Source: Rhodospirillales bacterium
GTDB lineage: Bacteria; Pseudomonadota; Alphaproteobacteria; Micavibrionales; UBA2020
Assembly (NCBI GenBank): GCA_023266795.1
Contig: JAHFPI010000039.1
Span: 1-12,623, forward strand
Reading direction: 5' to 3'
Length of the DNA: 12,623 bases
In this document: positions 1 to 7,877 of the stretch, piece after piece
Numbering within the stretch: position 1 is the stretch's first letter
How the letters are laid out: each line of letters begins with the position of its first letter
Program-made: the position numbers and the translations under genes
Notes under the pieces: model-generated
The model's input: only the letters and a program-made list of their open reading frames with translations
What the model was told of the DNA's origin: nothing
Databases searched by the model: none

Positions 1-1
1 G

Positions 2-1090
2 CAAAACTTCCTGCGGGTCGCGCAGGAACATGTCGACCCTGTGATCGTACTGCTGGCCTTCCTCGGCGGGCTGATTTTAAACCTGATGCCCTGTGTTCTG
101 CCGGTGCTGTCGATCAAGATATTGTCCGTGCTGAGTCATGGCGGCAAGGATCACCGCATCCACCGTTGGACGATCTTCCGTAATTTCATGGCATCGGCGG
201 CGGGAATTCTCTTTTCCTTCTGGCTGATGGCCGGGACGCTGATCGCGCTGAAAAACACCGGCCAGAGCATCGGCTGGGGCATCCAGTTCCAGCATCCGGG
301 GTTTCTGGTTTTCCTCATCGTCGTGCTTTCGGGGTTTGCCGCGAATATGTGGGGGCTGTTCGAGATTCCGCTGCCGCGCTTTTTGGCTAAAAATATTCCC
401 GTGCAGCATGAACATGAACCGACGTTGATCGGCCATTTCCTGACCGGCGCTTTTGCCACGCTGCTCGCCACGCCCTGCACTGCGCCGTTTCTCGGCACGG
501 CGGTCGGTTTTGCGCTGGCACGGGAAGCGGCGGATATCCTTGTGGTGTTCACCTTTCTGGGGCTGGGGTTTGCCTTCCCTTACATTATTCTGGCGCTGAC
601 CCCGCGCATTTTCAAATATATGCCGAAGCCCGGGCGCTGGATGGTGGTGCTGAAAAAAATAATGGCCGTCGCGCTGGCATTAACCGCCGTCTGGCTGGTC
701 AATGTGCTGGTCACCGTTTCGACGCAGCCCACGCTGGATGACGGCTGGATGAAATTCGACGAAGCGCTGATCCAGCCCGCCGTGGCGGAGGGCCGCACCG
801 TCGTGGTTGATGTCACCGCCGACTGGTGCCTGACCTGCAAAGCCAACAAGCGTCTGGTGCTGGAGCAGCAGGATGTCATGGACGCGCTCTCCGTTCCCAA
901 CGTCCTGCGCCTGCAGGCCGACTGGACGCACCGGGACGAGGCCGTCTCCGCTTACTTAAAAAAATACGGCAAGTACGGCATTCCCTTTAATATCGTCTAC
1001 GGCCCCGGTGCGCCGCAGGGCATTATCCTGAGCGAGCTGCTCAGTAAAAAAGACATTATGCGCGCGCTGGCTGAGGCGGCGGACGAATAG
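2..1090 (+). CDS. dsbD: DsbD-family thiol:disulfide interchange protein, C-terminal part (5' end outside window)
   Basis: This is an inner-membrane electron transporter of the DsbD/ScsB type. In the known family it passes reducing equivalents from cytoplasmic thioredoxin across the membrane to periplasmic disulfide targets. The frame is open from base 2, so the GTG at 41 is only an internal codon and the gene is cut at its 5' end; 362 residues are visible. The membrane domain carries the paired cysteines in LMPCVLP (visible Cys31) and ATPCTAPF (Cys159), amid several hydrophobic segments (visible residues about 14-45, 60-85, 100-117, 143-205 and 220-240). A C-terminal thioredoxin-like domain follows, with the redox motif ADWCLTCK (Cys276 and Cys279) and a probable cis-proline loop, YGIPFNIVY. 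Any N-terminal periplasmic domain would lie upstream of the window. It ends 4 bases before the stop of the opposing mrcA gene, and no terminator is visible between them. The family is secure; the exact member (DsbD or ScsB-like) is not. Confidence 0.93.
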   Translation, partial: QNFLRVAQEHVDPVIVLLAFLGGLILNLMPCVLPVLSIKILSVLSHGGKDHRIHRWTIFRNFMASAAGILFSFWLMAGTLIALKNTGQSIGWGIQFQHPGFLVFLIVVLSGFAANMWGLFEIPLPRFLAKNIPVQHEHEPTLIGHFLTGAFATLLATPCTAPFLGTAVGFALAREAADILVVFTFLGLGFAFPYIILALTPRIFKYMPKPGRWMVVLKKIMAVALALTAVWLVNVLVTVSTQPTLDDGWMKFDEALIQPAVAEGRTVVVDVTADWCLTCKANKRLVLEQQDVMDALSVPNVLRLQADWTHRDEAVSAYLKKYGKYGIPFNIVYGPGAPQGIILSELLSKKDIMRALAEAADE

Positions 1091-1094
1091 GAAA

Positions 1095-3533
1095 TCAGTA
1101 TAATCCCCCCAGCCCGGCGTCTTCGCCTTCGCCGGCGTGGGTGAGGTCGGAGACGGGGGTGACGCCGTGGCCGGTGAACATCGTCGGCTCGGTGCCGGGT
1201 TCAGTGCCTTCCAGAAATGCTTCCAGAATGGTTTTTTCATCGCCGGGTTTGGCGCGGGTGCCCGTCTGCGCGTTGACCTGCACCAGACGGATGCCCTCCG
1301 GCACGCGGAAGGGCACCGGCGGCACGTCCTTGAGCGCCTGCTGCATAAACTCTTTCACCACCGGCACGGCTACGCGCGAGCCGGTTTCCTTGGCGCCCAT
1401 CGGCTTGGGATCGTCATAGCCGATATAAACGCCGACGAGAATATCCGGCGTGAAGCTGATAAACCACGTGTCCTTGGAATCATTGGTCGTGCCGGTCTTG
1501 CCGGCAACCGGACGCCCGATGTCTTTCATGAGAATGCCCGTGCCGCGCTGGACGACGCCTTCCAGCATGGAAACGATCTGGTACATGTTGCGCGGGTCGG
1601 CGATCTGCTCGCGGTTGTCGGAGATTTCCGGCGTCGGCTGGCCGTTCCAGGCGATGAGTGAACCGCAGTTCGGGCATTCCCGCTTGTCGTGCACATAAAT
1701 CGTTTTGCCGTTGCGGTCCTGAATGCGGTCGATCAGGGTGGGGACGACTTTTTTGCCGCCGTTGACGAAGCTGCTGTAGCCGGTCACCATGCGCAGCAGG
1801 GTGGTTTCACCGGCGCCGACCGCCATGGAGAGCATGGGCGGCATGTTATCGATGATGCCAAAGCGCTGCGCCGTCGCCGCAACCTTGTCCATGCCGACAT
1901 AGCTGGCGAGGCGGATCGTCATCAGGTTGCGCGATTTTTCGATGCCGACGCGCAGCGGCACGGGGCCGAGGAAGTCATCGGAATAGTTTTTGGGGCGCCA
2001 TACGCCTTGCCCCGGCCCCTGATCGAGAACGAACGGCGCATCCAGCACCAGTGTCGCCGGCGTAAACCCGTTCTCCAGCCCCGTCAGGTAGACGAAGGGC
2101 TTGAAGGAGGAGCCTGGCTGGCGGATGGCCTGCGTGGCGCGGTTGAACTGGCTCATGTCGTAGCTGAACCCGCCCGCCACGGCAAAAATCCGCCCCGTGT
2201 GCGGATCCATCACGATCATGCCGCCCTGCACGTTCGGAATCTGCCGCAGCCAGTAAACACTGCTGTCTTTTTCATTCGCCGCCTCGGTAGGCCAGACATC
2301 GCCCGTTTTCAGGAGATCGCTGACCTTGGCGGGGGTGACGCCGTTATGCCGCGCCCATTTCATCTTATCGTAAGGGATGGTGCCTTTTGTGCCGTCGGGG
2401 AAACCGATGACGGCTTTTTTATCGCCGCTCTCCAGCACCACGGCAAGCCGGAAATCACCGGTGCCCGCCGGCGGGTTGACCTTGCCCAGTTCTTCCTGCC
2501 ATTTGGCGTCAGGATTGATATGGGCGACGGCGGCGCTGTGCAGGCCGAAGCGGACGTCATAGCCGATAAGGCCGTTGCGCAGCGCTTTTTCTGCCATTTT
2601 CTGGTAGTCGGGGATCATGGTCGTGTGGGCGATCAGACCGCCTTCATAAAGGCCGGTTTCGCCGTAAAGCTCCATCAGCTTGCGGCGCACTTCCTCGGCG
2701 AAATAGGGATAATTCACGTACTGCGAGCTGTCGCGGTGCACAATGGTGATCGGCTTGAGCTTGGCCATCTGCCCTTCGGTCTTGGTGGCATATTTGTTGG
2801 AAATCATCTCGTCGATCACCCAGTTGCGCCGGGCCATCGCTTCCTTGTAGTGCCTTTCCGGATTATAATTGTTCGGCGCTTTCGGCAGGGCGGCGAGATA
2901 GGCCGCTTCCTCCAGCGACAATTCTTCCAGCGGCTTGTTGAAATATTCCAGCGATGCCGCCGCTACGCCGTAAGCCCCGCCGCCGAGGCCCCCGCCGGAG
3001 CCCAGAAAAATTTCGTTGAGGTACAGCTCCAGTATCTGGTCTTTGCTGTAAGTCTGCTCGATCCTGAAGGATAAAATAGCTTCCTTGATTTTACGCTCGT
3101 AAGTAGCCTCATTCGACAGGAAAAAGTTCTTGGCGACCTGCTGGGTGATGGTGGAGGCGCCCACTTTGTGTTTGTGCTGGCCGATATGGGCGAGATTGAT
3201 CCCGATGGCGTGGATGATCCCGCCGATGTCGATGCCGGGATGGGTATAAAAATTCTTGTCTTCCGCCGACAGAAAGGCGTGGATGACCAGCGGCGGCACC
3301 GTTGCGATCGGCACGTAAACGCGTTTTTCCGTGGCGAATTCCGCCAGCAGCCTCCCGTCGCTGGCATAGGCGCGGGTCACGATCGGCGGCTGGTAATTGG
3401 CCAGCGTGTGATAATCGGGCAGGCCCTGGCCAAAGTAATACAGCAGCGCCACAAGCGTGCCGATGCCGCCGATCAGGCCAAGCACGCCCAGAGAAAACAG
3501 CGCCATCAGAATGCGGGTAAAGCCGGAGGTCAT
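1095..3533 (-). CDS. mrcA: Penicillin-binding protein 1A, bifunctional peptidoglycan glycosyltransferase/transpeptidase
   Basis: This class A PBP polymerises lipid II into glycan strands and cross-links the stem peptides in the periplasm. It has 812 residues, a usual length. One N-terminal membrane anchor lies at about 8-34. The GT51 domain follows, with EDKNF (catalytic Glu91), GASTITQQ (126-132) and LNEIFLG (second Glu174). An OB-like insert precedes the transpeptidase domain, which shows all three motifs: SSFK (Ser475, Lys478), SRN (534-536) and KTGT (Lys679). A CxxC pair (Cys620, Cys623) lies before the KTG box, as I recall from other alphaproteobacterial PBP1A proteins. The oddity is a glycine-rich stretch at 179-187, right after LNEIFLG, where relatives usually have only a few residues. 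The ATG is 4 bases from the mlaF stop, and its Shine-Dalgarno AGGAAG overlaps that TAG stop, so translational coupling is likely. It is the last gene of the minus-strand block. Confidence 0.97.
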   Translation of the reverse strand: MTSGFTRILMALFSLGVLGLIGGIGTLVALLYYFGQGLPDYHTLANYQPPIVTRAYASDGRLLAEFATEKRVYVPIATVPPLVIHAFLSAEDKNFYTHPGIDIGGIIHAIGINLAHIGQHKHKVGASTITQQVAKNFFLSNEATYERKIKEAILSFRIEQTYSKDQILELYLNEIFLGSGGGLGGGAYGVAAASLEYFNKPLEELSLEEAAYLAALPKAPNNYNPERHYKEAMARRNWVIDEMISNKYATKTEGQMAKLKPITIVHRDSSQYVNYPYFAEEVRRKLMELYGETGLYEGGLIAHTTMIPDYQKMAEKALRNGLIGYDVRFGLHSAAVAHINPDAKWQEELGKVNPPAGTGDFRLAVVLESGDKKAVIGFPDGTKGTIPYDKMKWARHNGVTPAKVSDLLKTGDVWPTEAANEKDSSVYWLRQIPNVQGGMIVMDPHTGRIFAVAGGFSYDMSQFNRATQAIRQPGSSFKPFVYLTGLENGFTPATLVLDAPFVLDQGPGQGVWRPKNYSDDFLGPVPLRVGIEKSRNLMTIRLASYVGMDKVAATAQRFGIIDNMPPMLSMAVGAGETTLLRMVTGYSSFVNGGKKVVPTLIDRIQDRNGKTIYVHDKRECPNCGSLIAWNGQPTPEISDNREQIADPRNMYQIVSMLEGVVQRGTGILMKDIGRPVAGKTGTTNDSKDTWFISFTPDILVGVYIGYDDPKPMGAKETGSRVAVPVVKEFMQQALKDVPPVPFRVPEGIRLVQVNAQTGTRAKPGDEKTILEAFLEGTEPGTEPTMFTGHGVTPVSDLTHAGEGEDAGLGGLY

Positions 3534-3537
3534 CTTC

Positions 3538-4305
3538 CTATACTTCCATCTTGATCGGGCCTTCGGCGCGGCCGCGAATAAACTGGTCTACATATTCGTT
3601 GCCGGAATGGTCGATCTCCTTGGCGGGGCCGTGCCAGATAATCTGCCCTTTGTAGATCATGGCGATGTTGTCGGCGATTTTGCGGGCGCTCGCCATGTCG
3701 TGGGTGATGGACAGCGTGGTGGCGCCCAGCCCCTTGCTGGCTTCGACGATCAGGTTGTTGATGACGTCGGCCATGATGGGATCAAGGCCGGTGGTCGGTT
3801 CGTCAAAGAAAATGATTTCGGGGTTAGCCGCGACCGCGCGCGCCAGACCGACCCGCTGCTGCATGCCGCCGGAAAGTTCGGCCGGATAGAGTTTCGCCAC
3901 GCCGGCGGAAAGCCCCACCGAGCGCAGTTTTTCAATGGCGATGTCTTTGGCCTGCTTCCGGTCCATTGCGTGCCCCTGAATCAGCCCGAAGGCGACGTTT
4001 TCCCAGACCGGCAGGCTGTCGAACAGCGCGCCGCCCTGAAACAGCATGCCGAATTTTCTCATCATCGCATCGCGCTCCGGCGGGCGCAGCTTGGTGGTTT
4101 CCTGCCCGTCGATTTTAATGGAGCCCTTGTCGGGGCTGATCAGGCCGAGGACGGATTTGATCATCACGGATTTTCCGGTGCCGGAGCCGCCGATAACCAC
4201 CAGCGACTTGCCCTTTTCAACGGCGATATCGATGCCCTTCAGCACATGGTTGGCGCCGAAAGATTTGTAAACGCCCCGCAGTTCCAGTTTCGCGCGTGCC
4301 GCCAT
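3538..4305 (-). CDS. mlaF: MlaF-type ABC transporter ATP-binding protein (phospholipid transport)
   Basis: This is the cytoplasmic ATPase partner of an MlaE-type permease. In the known family it powers phospholipid movement between inner and outer membranes, keeping the outer membrane asymmetric. At 255 residues it is a complete single nucleotide-binding domain: Walker A GGSGTGKS (39-46, Lys45), Q-loop FQGG (Gln90), signature LSGGMQQR (144-151), Walker B IIFFDEP with catalytic Glu169, and H-loop His202 in SITHD. The Q-loop surroundings, FQGGALFDSLPVWENV, are typical of the MlaF/Ttg2A/Mkl subgroup. The start follows the mlaE stop by 3 bases with a GGGGA ribosome site inside the mlaE end, implying coupled expression. 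The usual third gene, the MCE-domain substrate-binding protein MlaD, is not next; mrcA is. Confidence 0.95.
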   Translation of the reverse strand: MAARAKLELRGVYKSFGANHVLKGIDIAVEKGKSLVVIGGSGTGKSVMIKSVLGLISPDKGSIKIDGQETTKLRPPERDAMMRKFGMLFQGGALFDSLPVWENVAFGLIQGHAMDRKQAKDIAIEKLRSVGLSAGVAKLYPAELSGGMQQRVGLARAVAANPEIIFFDEPTTGLDPIMADVINNLIVEASKGLGATTLSITHDMASARKIADNIAMIYKGQIIWHGPAKEIDHSGNEYVDQFIRGRAEGPIKMEV

Positions 4306-4308
4306 CCG

Positions 4309-5130
4309 TCATTTCCCCGTAAAAAAGACTTGTGTCAGGAAATAGTTGAAGATCAGGATCAGAATGGAGGAGGAGACGACCGCATTGGTCGTGGCCGCGC
4401 CGACGCCCTGCGCGCCGCGCTCGGAATTAAAGCCGTGATAGCAGCCCATCAGCGTGACGATAAAGCCGAAGGCCGCCGCTTTCCACAGCCCCGAGATCAC
4501 GTCCATCCGTTCCAGATATTCCCATGTCTTGTGCAGGTAGTTCTCGGGGATAAAGCCCAGTGAATAAATACTGACGATGTAGCCGCCGAACACGCCGATG
4601 ATGTCGCCGATCAGCACCAGCACCGGCAGCATCAGCGTCCCCGCGATCAGGCGCGGCGCGATCAGGTATTTATAAGGGTTCGTGGAAAGGGTGGTGAGCG
4701 CGTCGATCTGTTCCGTCACCCGCATCGTGCCGATTTCCGCCGCAATCGAGGCGCCGACGCGGCCGGCGACCATCAGCCCTGCCAGCACCGGCGACAATTC
4801 GCGCGTGATTGAAAGGACAACGACTGTGGCAATCGCCCCCTCCGCCGAAAAACGCGAGAAGCCGCTGTAGCTTTGCAGCGCCAGCACCATGCCGGTAAAG
4901 AGCGTCGTCAGCCCCACCACCGGCAGGGAATAGTAGCCAATGTCGATCAGCTGGCGCAGCAGCAGTCGCGGAAAAAACGGCGGCGTGAAGCAATGGGAAA
5001 CACCGTGTCCGGTGAATTGCGCCAGCCGCCCGACCGCCGCGAAAAAACCAAGCGCCGCGCTGCCCAGCTTCTGCAAAAAAACCTGGCTATAGCCGACGAC
5101 CGAAAAACTTTGCTGTTCTGAAAGGCTCAT
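4309..5130 (-). CDS. mlaE: MlaE-type ABC transporter permease (phospholipid transport)
   Basis: This is an inner-membrane permease of the MlaE/YrbE family, the partner of MlaF. It has 273 residues, close to the family's usual 260. The family stretches are visible: LPVVGLTTLFTGMVLALQ (about 71-88), the ELSPVLAGLMVAGRVGASIA region (about 110-129), then GTMRVTEQIDALTT (about 134-147) and the late GFNSERGAQGVGAATTNAVV (about 229-248). Several hydrophobic segments cover the C-terminal two thirds, and an amphipathic N-terminus precedes the first one. The ATG overlaps the alr stop by four bases (ATGA, 5127-5130), with AGGAAA as ribosome site within the end of alr. Together with the 3-base gap to mlaF this marks a translationally coupled alr-mlaE-mlaF run. 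No MlaD, MlaC or MlaB gene is in the window. Confidence 0.95.
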   Translation of the reverse strand: MSLSEQQSFSVVGYSQVFLQKLGSAALGFFAAVGRLAQFTGHGVSHCFTPPFFPRLLLRQLIDIGYYSLPVVGLTTLFTGMVLALQSYSGFSRFSAEGAIATVVVLSITRELSPVLAGLMVAGRVGASIAAEIGTMRVTEQIDALTTLSTNPYKYLIAPRLIAGTLMLPVLVLIGDIIGVFGGYIVSIYSLGFIPENYLHKTWEYLERMDVISGLWKAAAFGFIVTLMGCYHGFNSERGAQGVGAATTNAVVSSSILILIFNYFLTQVFFTGK

Positions 5131-6257
5131 GTTGTTTCCTGCCCTGCGTAAACCCTTGTGTATCTTCCGCCCAGGCTGGTCAGGATTTCGTAGCCGATTG
5201 TTCCTGCCTGCGCCGCGACATCATCCACTGTCTGGTGTTGCCCGATGATCTCCGCCCATCCGCCCACAGGGGGCAGGGGTTTTACCGCCGTCACATCCGC
5301 GACAATCGCATCCATCGATACGCGTCCGACCACCGGGCATTTCTGCCCTCCGACATAGACCATGCCGTTTCCTGTGATACTTCTCAAGTAGCCGTCTGCA
5401 TATCCAGCTGAAATTGTAGCCAGTTTTACCGGCGTTGGCATCCTATAAGTCGCGCCGTAGCCGGTGGTTTCTCCCGCCGCCGCCTCCCGAATTTGCAGAA
5501 TACGCGCCTTGAGGGTTACCACGCCCTGCATGGGGTTTGAGGGTGTGTTTTGCGGGTTGATTCCATAAAGCGCGCAACCGGGGCGCACCTGGTCAAAATG
5601 ATAATCGGCACCCAGAAAAATTCCCGCTGAATTGGCAAAGCTCAGGCGGCAGGGTATCCCCAGCTGCGCCGTCAACGCTCTGAATTTTTCAAGCTGCTCT
5701 TTGTTTTTGGGATGCTCCGGCGTGTCGGCGCAGGCCAGATGGCTCATCAGGTAGCGCACATCCAGCGGTTTGAGAATATCGGTATTATTTTTCAGCCAGC
5801 CGGTTTCCGCCGCCGACAGACCGAGGCGGTTCATGCCTGTGTCGATATGGATGACAGCCGACCGTTTTATGCCGGTTTTTTTGGCGACGCCCGACCAGTA
5901 TTCAATGTCTCCCGGCGTGTTCAGGACGGGCACCAGCTTCCGATGTGCGATGTCTTCGGGTGTGGCGCCGGCGGGACCGTGTAAAAGGTAGACCTGCGCC
6001 TCATAATCTCCCAGCGCCGTACGCACCGCCATGCCCTCGCTGGCATGGGTGGCAAAGAAATGCCGGCAGTTGGCTTTATACAGCTCCGGCACGATGGCTG
6101 CCGCGCCCAGCCCGTAGGCGTCCGCTTTGACCACGGCAGCGCAGTCCGCGCCCCGCGTCAGCATTTTTTGCAGCGCGAGGTAGTTTCGGCGCACGCGGTC
6201 AAGGTGGACTTCAAGGAGAGAAAGCGGCCCCGTACGGCTACTCTGTGGACTCGACAC
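5127..6257 (-). CDS. alr: Alanine racemase (PLP-dependent), GTG start inside dnaB
   Basis: This cytoplasmic enzyme interconverts L- and D-alanine and supplies D-Ala for peptidoglycan stem peptides. The PLP lysine is in AVVKADAYGLGA (Lys44). The catalytic tyrosine is in TGYGATY (Tyr267), and HIDTGMNRLG and GRVSMDAIVADVT match the barrel and C-terminal domain. The chosen start is the GTG at 6257-6255. It gives 376 residues, normal for the family, puts the key residues at nearly canonical positions, and has GGAA seven bases upstream. The frame stays open for another 72 codons upstream, but these only mirror the dnaB coding frame. The next in-frame GTG downstream (Val22) would remove conserved N-terminal residues. 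The gene overlaps the dnaB 3' end by 20 bases and the mlaE start by 4. The product fits with mrcA two genes further on, since both serve cell-wall synthesis. Confidence 0.95.
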   Translation of the reverse strand: MSSPQSSRTGPLSLLEVHLDRVRRNYLALQKMLTRGADCAAVVKADAYGLGAAAIVPELYKANCRHFFATHASEGMAVRTALGDYEAQVYLLHGPAGATPEDIAHRKLVPVLNTPGDIEYWSGVAKKTGIKRSAVIHIDTGMNRLGLSAAETGWLKNNTDILKPLDVRYLMSHLACADTPEHPKNKEQLEKFRALTAQLGIPCRLSFANSAGIFLGADYHFDQVRPGCALYGINPQNTPSNPMQGVVTLKARILQIREAAAGETTGYGATYRMPTPVKLATISAGYADGYLRSITGNGMVYVGGQKCPVVGRVSMDAIVADVTAVKPLPPVGGWAEIIGQHQTVDDVAAQAGTIGYEILTSLGGRYTRVYAGQETT

Positions 6258-7746
6258 GATAATTTTCCAGGTTGGTGAAGCGCGTGAATTCGCCTTCGAA
6301 ATGAAGCTTGATCGTGCCGATCGGGCCGTGACGCTGCTTGGCGATGATACATTCGGCGACGTTGTGGCTTTCTTCCATGCGCTTCTGCCAGTCGGTGTAG
6401 CGCTGGTTGAATTTGTCGTCGTTTTCCTCGGGGCGGCGACCCGGCTCGTCGCGCTCCAGATAATATTCCTCACGGTAAACGAACATCACCACATCCGCGT
6501 CCTGCTCGATGGAGCCGGATTCGCGCAGGTCCGACAGCTGCGGGCGCTTGTTGTCGCGCTGTTCAACGGCGCGGCTCAGCTGGGAGAGCGCTACCACCGG
6601 CACTTGCAGTTCTTTGGCGATCGCCTTGAGACCTCGGGTAATTTCGGAGATTTCCTGCACACGGTTGTCGCTGTTGTTGTTGCGGCCCGAGCCCTGAATC
6701 AGCTGAAGGTAGTCAATCACGATCATGCCCAGCTTGTGCTGCCGCTGCAGGCGGCGGGCGCGGGTGCGGATGGCGCTTAAGGTCAGCGCGGCGGTGTCGT
6801 CAATGAACAGCGGCACCTGCGCCAGCGCCTGGCTGGCCTGGACGAATTTGTGGAAATCGGTGTCGCGCACTTCGCCACGGCGGATTTTATCGGACGGCAC
6901 CCGCGACAGGTCGGCCAGAATCCGCGTCGCCAGCTGCTCCGCCGACATTTCCAGCGAGAAAAACCCGACGACAGCGCCTTCTTTTGCGTGATGCTCGACA
7001 TAAGCGCGCGCGGCGCTGAACGCGATGTTGGTGGCCAGCGCCGTCTTGCCCATCGACGGCCGGCCGGCGATGATGACCAGATCTGATTTTTGCAGGCCGC
7101 CCAGTTTTTTGTCCATGTCGGTGAGGCCGGTCGTCACCCCCGTCACCTGTCCTTCGCGCTGGTAGGCTATTTCCGCCTGTTTGATGGCGCGGGTCAGGGA
7201 TTCGCAGAAATCGACGAAGCCGCCCTTGTAGTCGCCGGCGGTCGCCAGATCGAACAAGCGCCTTTCAGTCTGTTCTATTTGCTGTCCTGCGTCGAGATCG
7301 ATATTGTGGTCGTAGGCATCGTTGACGACGTCCTCGCCCATCGCGATCAAGGCGCGGCGCAGGTGGAGTTCGTAAACCGTGCGGCCATAATCGGCGACAT
7401 TCGCCACGCTGAGGATGCTGCCCGCGAGATCGGCAAGATATTGCCCGCCGCCGACATGCGACAGGTCCGCGTCCTTTTCAAAATAATTCTTGAGCGCCAT
7501 CGGGCTGGCATCCTGCCCCCGCTCCGTAAACTTGCCGATGGCTTCGTAGATCCGCCCGTGCACCGGATTGAAAAAATGGGCCGGCTTCAGGAAATCGGAA
7601 ACTTTTTCCAGCGACTGGTTGTTTACCAGCAAAGCGCCGAGCAACGCCTGCTCGACTTCCTCGTTATGCGGCGCAACGCGGTATGCCGTGTCGTCGGACG
7701 GGCGGCTTTGCGCGATTTCGGCGAGTTTTACGGCATCGGCTGTCAT
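6238..7746 (-). CDS. dnaB: Replicative DNA helicase DnaB
   Basis: This hexameric 5'-3' helicase unwinds DNA at the replication fork. From the ATG at 7746 it has 502 residues, the usual length in alphaproteobacteria. The N-terminal domain begins around VAPHNEEVEQALLGALL (about 24-40). The RecA-like domain shows Walker A GRPSMGKT (228-235), FFSLEMS, Walker B IVIDYLQL (342-349), LSQLSRAVEQR, and the C-terminal FEGEFTRFTN. An in-frame TTG at 7797 would add 17 residues, but these are not family-like and no ribosome site supports them. The ATG at 7746 also lacks a clear Shine-Dalgarno: the bases just upstream are pyrimidine-rich (CTACTCTCCCCGAC). The gene starts 74 bases downstream of the terminator that follows rplI, so it probably has its own promoter or depends on readthrough. 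It overlaps alr by 20 bases. Confidence 0.97.
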   Translation of the reverse strand: MTADAVKLAEIAQSRPSDDTAYRVAPHNEEVEQALLGALLVNNQSLEKVSDFLKPAHFFNPVHGRIYEAIGKFTERGQDASPMALKNYFEKDADLSHVGGGQYLADLAGSILSVANVADYGRTVYELHLRRALIAMGEDVVNDAYDHNIDLDAGQQIEQTERRLFDLATAGDYKGGFVDFCESLTRAIKQAEIAYQREGQVTGVTTGLTDMDKKLGGLQKSDLVIIAGRPSMGKTALATNIAFSAARAYVEHHAKEGAVVGFFSLEMSAEQLATRILADLSRVPSDKIRRGEVRDTDFHKFVQASQALAQVPLFIDDTAALTLSAIRTRARRLQRQHKLGMIVIDYLQLIQGSGRNNNSDNRVQEISEITRGLKAIAKELQVPVVALSQLSRAVEQRDNKRPQLSDLRESGSIEQDADVVMFVYREEYYLERDEPGRRPEENDDKFNQRYTDWQKRMEESHNVAECIIAKQRHGPIGTIKLHFEGEFTRFTNLENYRVESTE

Positions 7747-7819
7747 GTCGGGGAGAGTAGCAAAATAACCGGACAAAATGAATGATTCTGCGGGCAATAT
7801 TGTGTCTTTTTAGCCCCGC

Positions 7820-7850
7820 AAAAAAACAGCCCGCTTTTAAGGGCGGGCCG
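7820..7850 (-). terminator. Rho-independent terminator after rplI
   Basis: On the minus strand, GCCCGC (7848-7843) pairs perfectly with GCGGGC (7834-7829) around an 8-base loop. Two bases later comes a run of seven Ts (7826-7820). It starts 28 bases past the rplI stop, so it closes the rpsF-rpsR-rplI transcript. dnaB begins 74 bases further on. Confidence 0.9.
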
Positions 7851-7877
7851 TTTGATATGGAATGAACAAAAGGCGGC

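Noticed and set aside
41..43. GTG at 41 as the start of dsbD
   Set aside because: The frame is open to the window edge, and coding for a pre-membrane segment continues upstream, so the gene is truncated rather than starting here.
1114..1135. GC hairpin (CCGGCG/CGCCGG) after the dsbD stop
   Set aside because: It lies within mrcA coding sequence and no T-run follows on either strand, so it is not a convincing terminator.
1689..3074. 461-codon open frame on the + strand, antisense to mrcA
   Set aside because: It lies wholly within the well-supported PBP1A gene, its protein is His/Arg/Asp-rich with no recognisable motif, and it is a typical mirror frame of a GC-rich gene.
3457..4563. 368-codon open frame on the + strand opposite mlaF
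   Set aside because: It mirrors mrcA, mlaF and mlaE, which carry full motif sets. The low-complexity composition is that of a shadow frame.
6258..6473. 72-residue N-terminal extension of alanine racemase
   Set aside because: The extension is Ser/Thr/Arg-rich, overlaps dnaB codons and has no homology to Alr; the GTG at 6257 fits the family length.
7090..7785. 231-codon + strand frame opposite dnaB
   Set aside because: Mirror frame of the N-terminal half of dnaB without any family signal.
7747..7797. TTG start adding 17 residues to DnaB
   Set aside because: No ribosome site, and the added residues do not look like a DnaB N-terminus.
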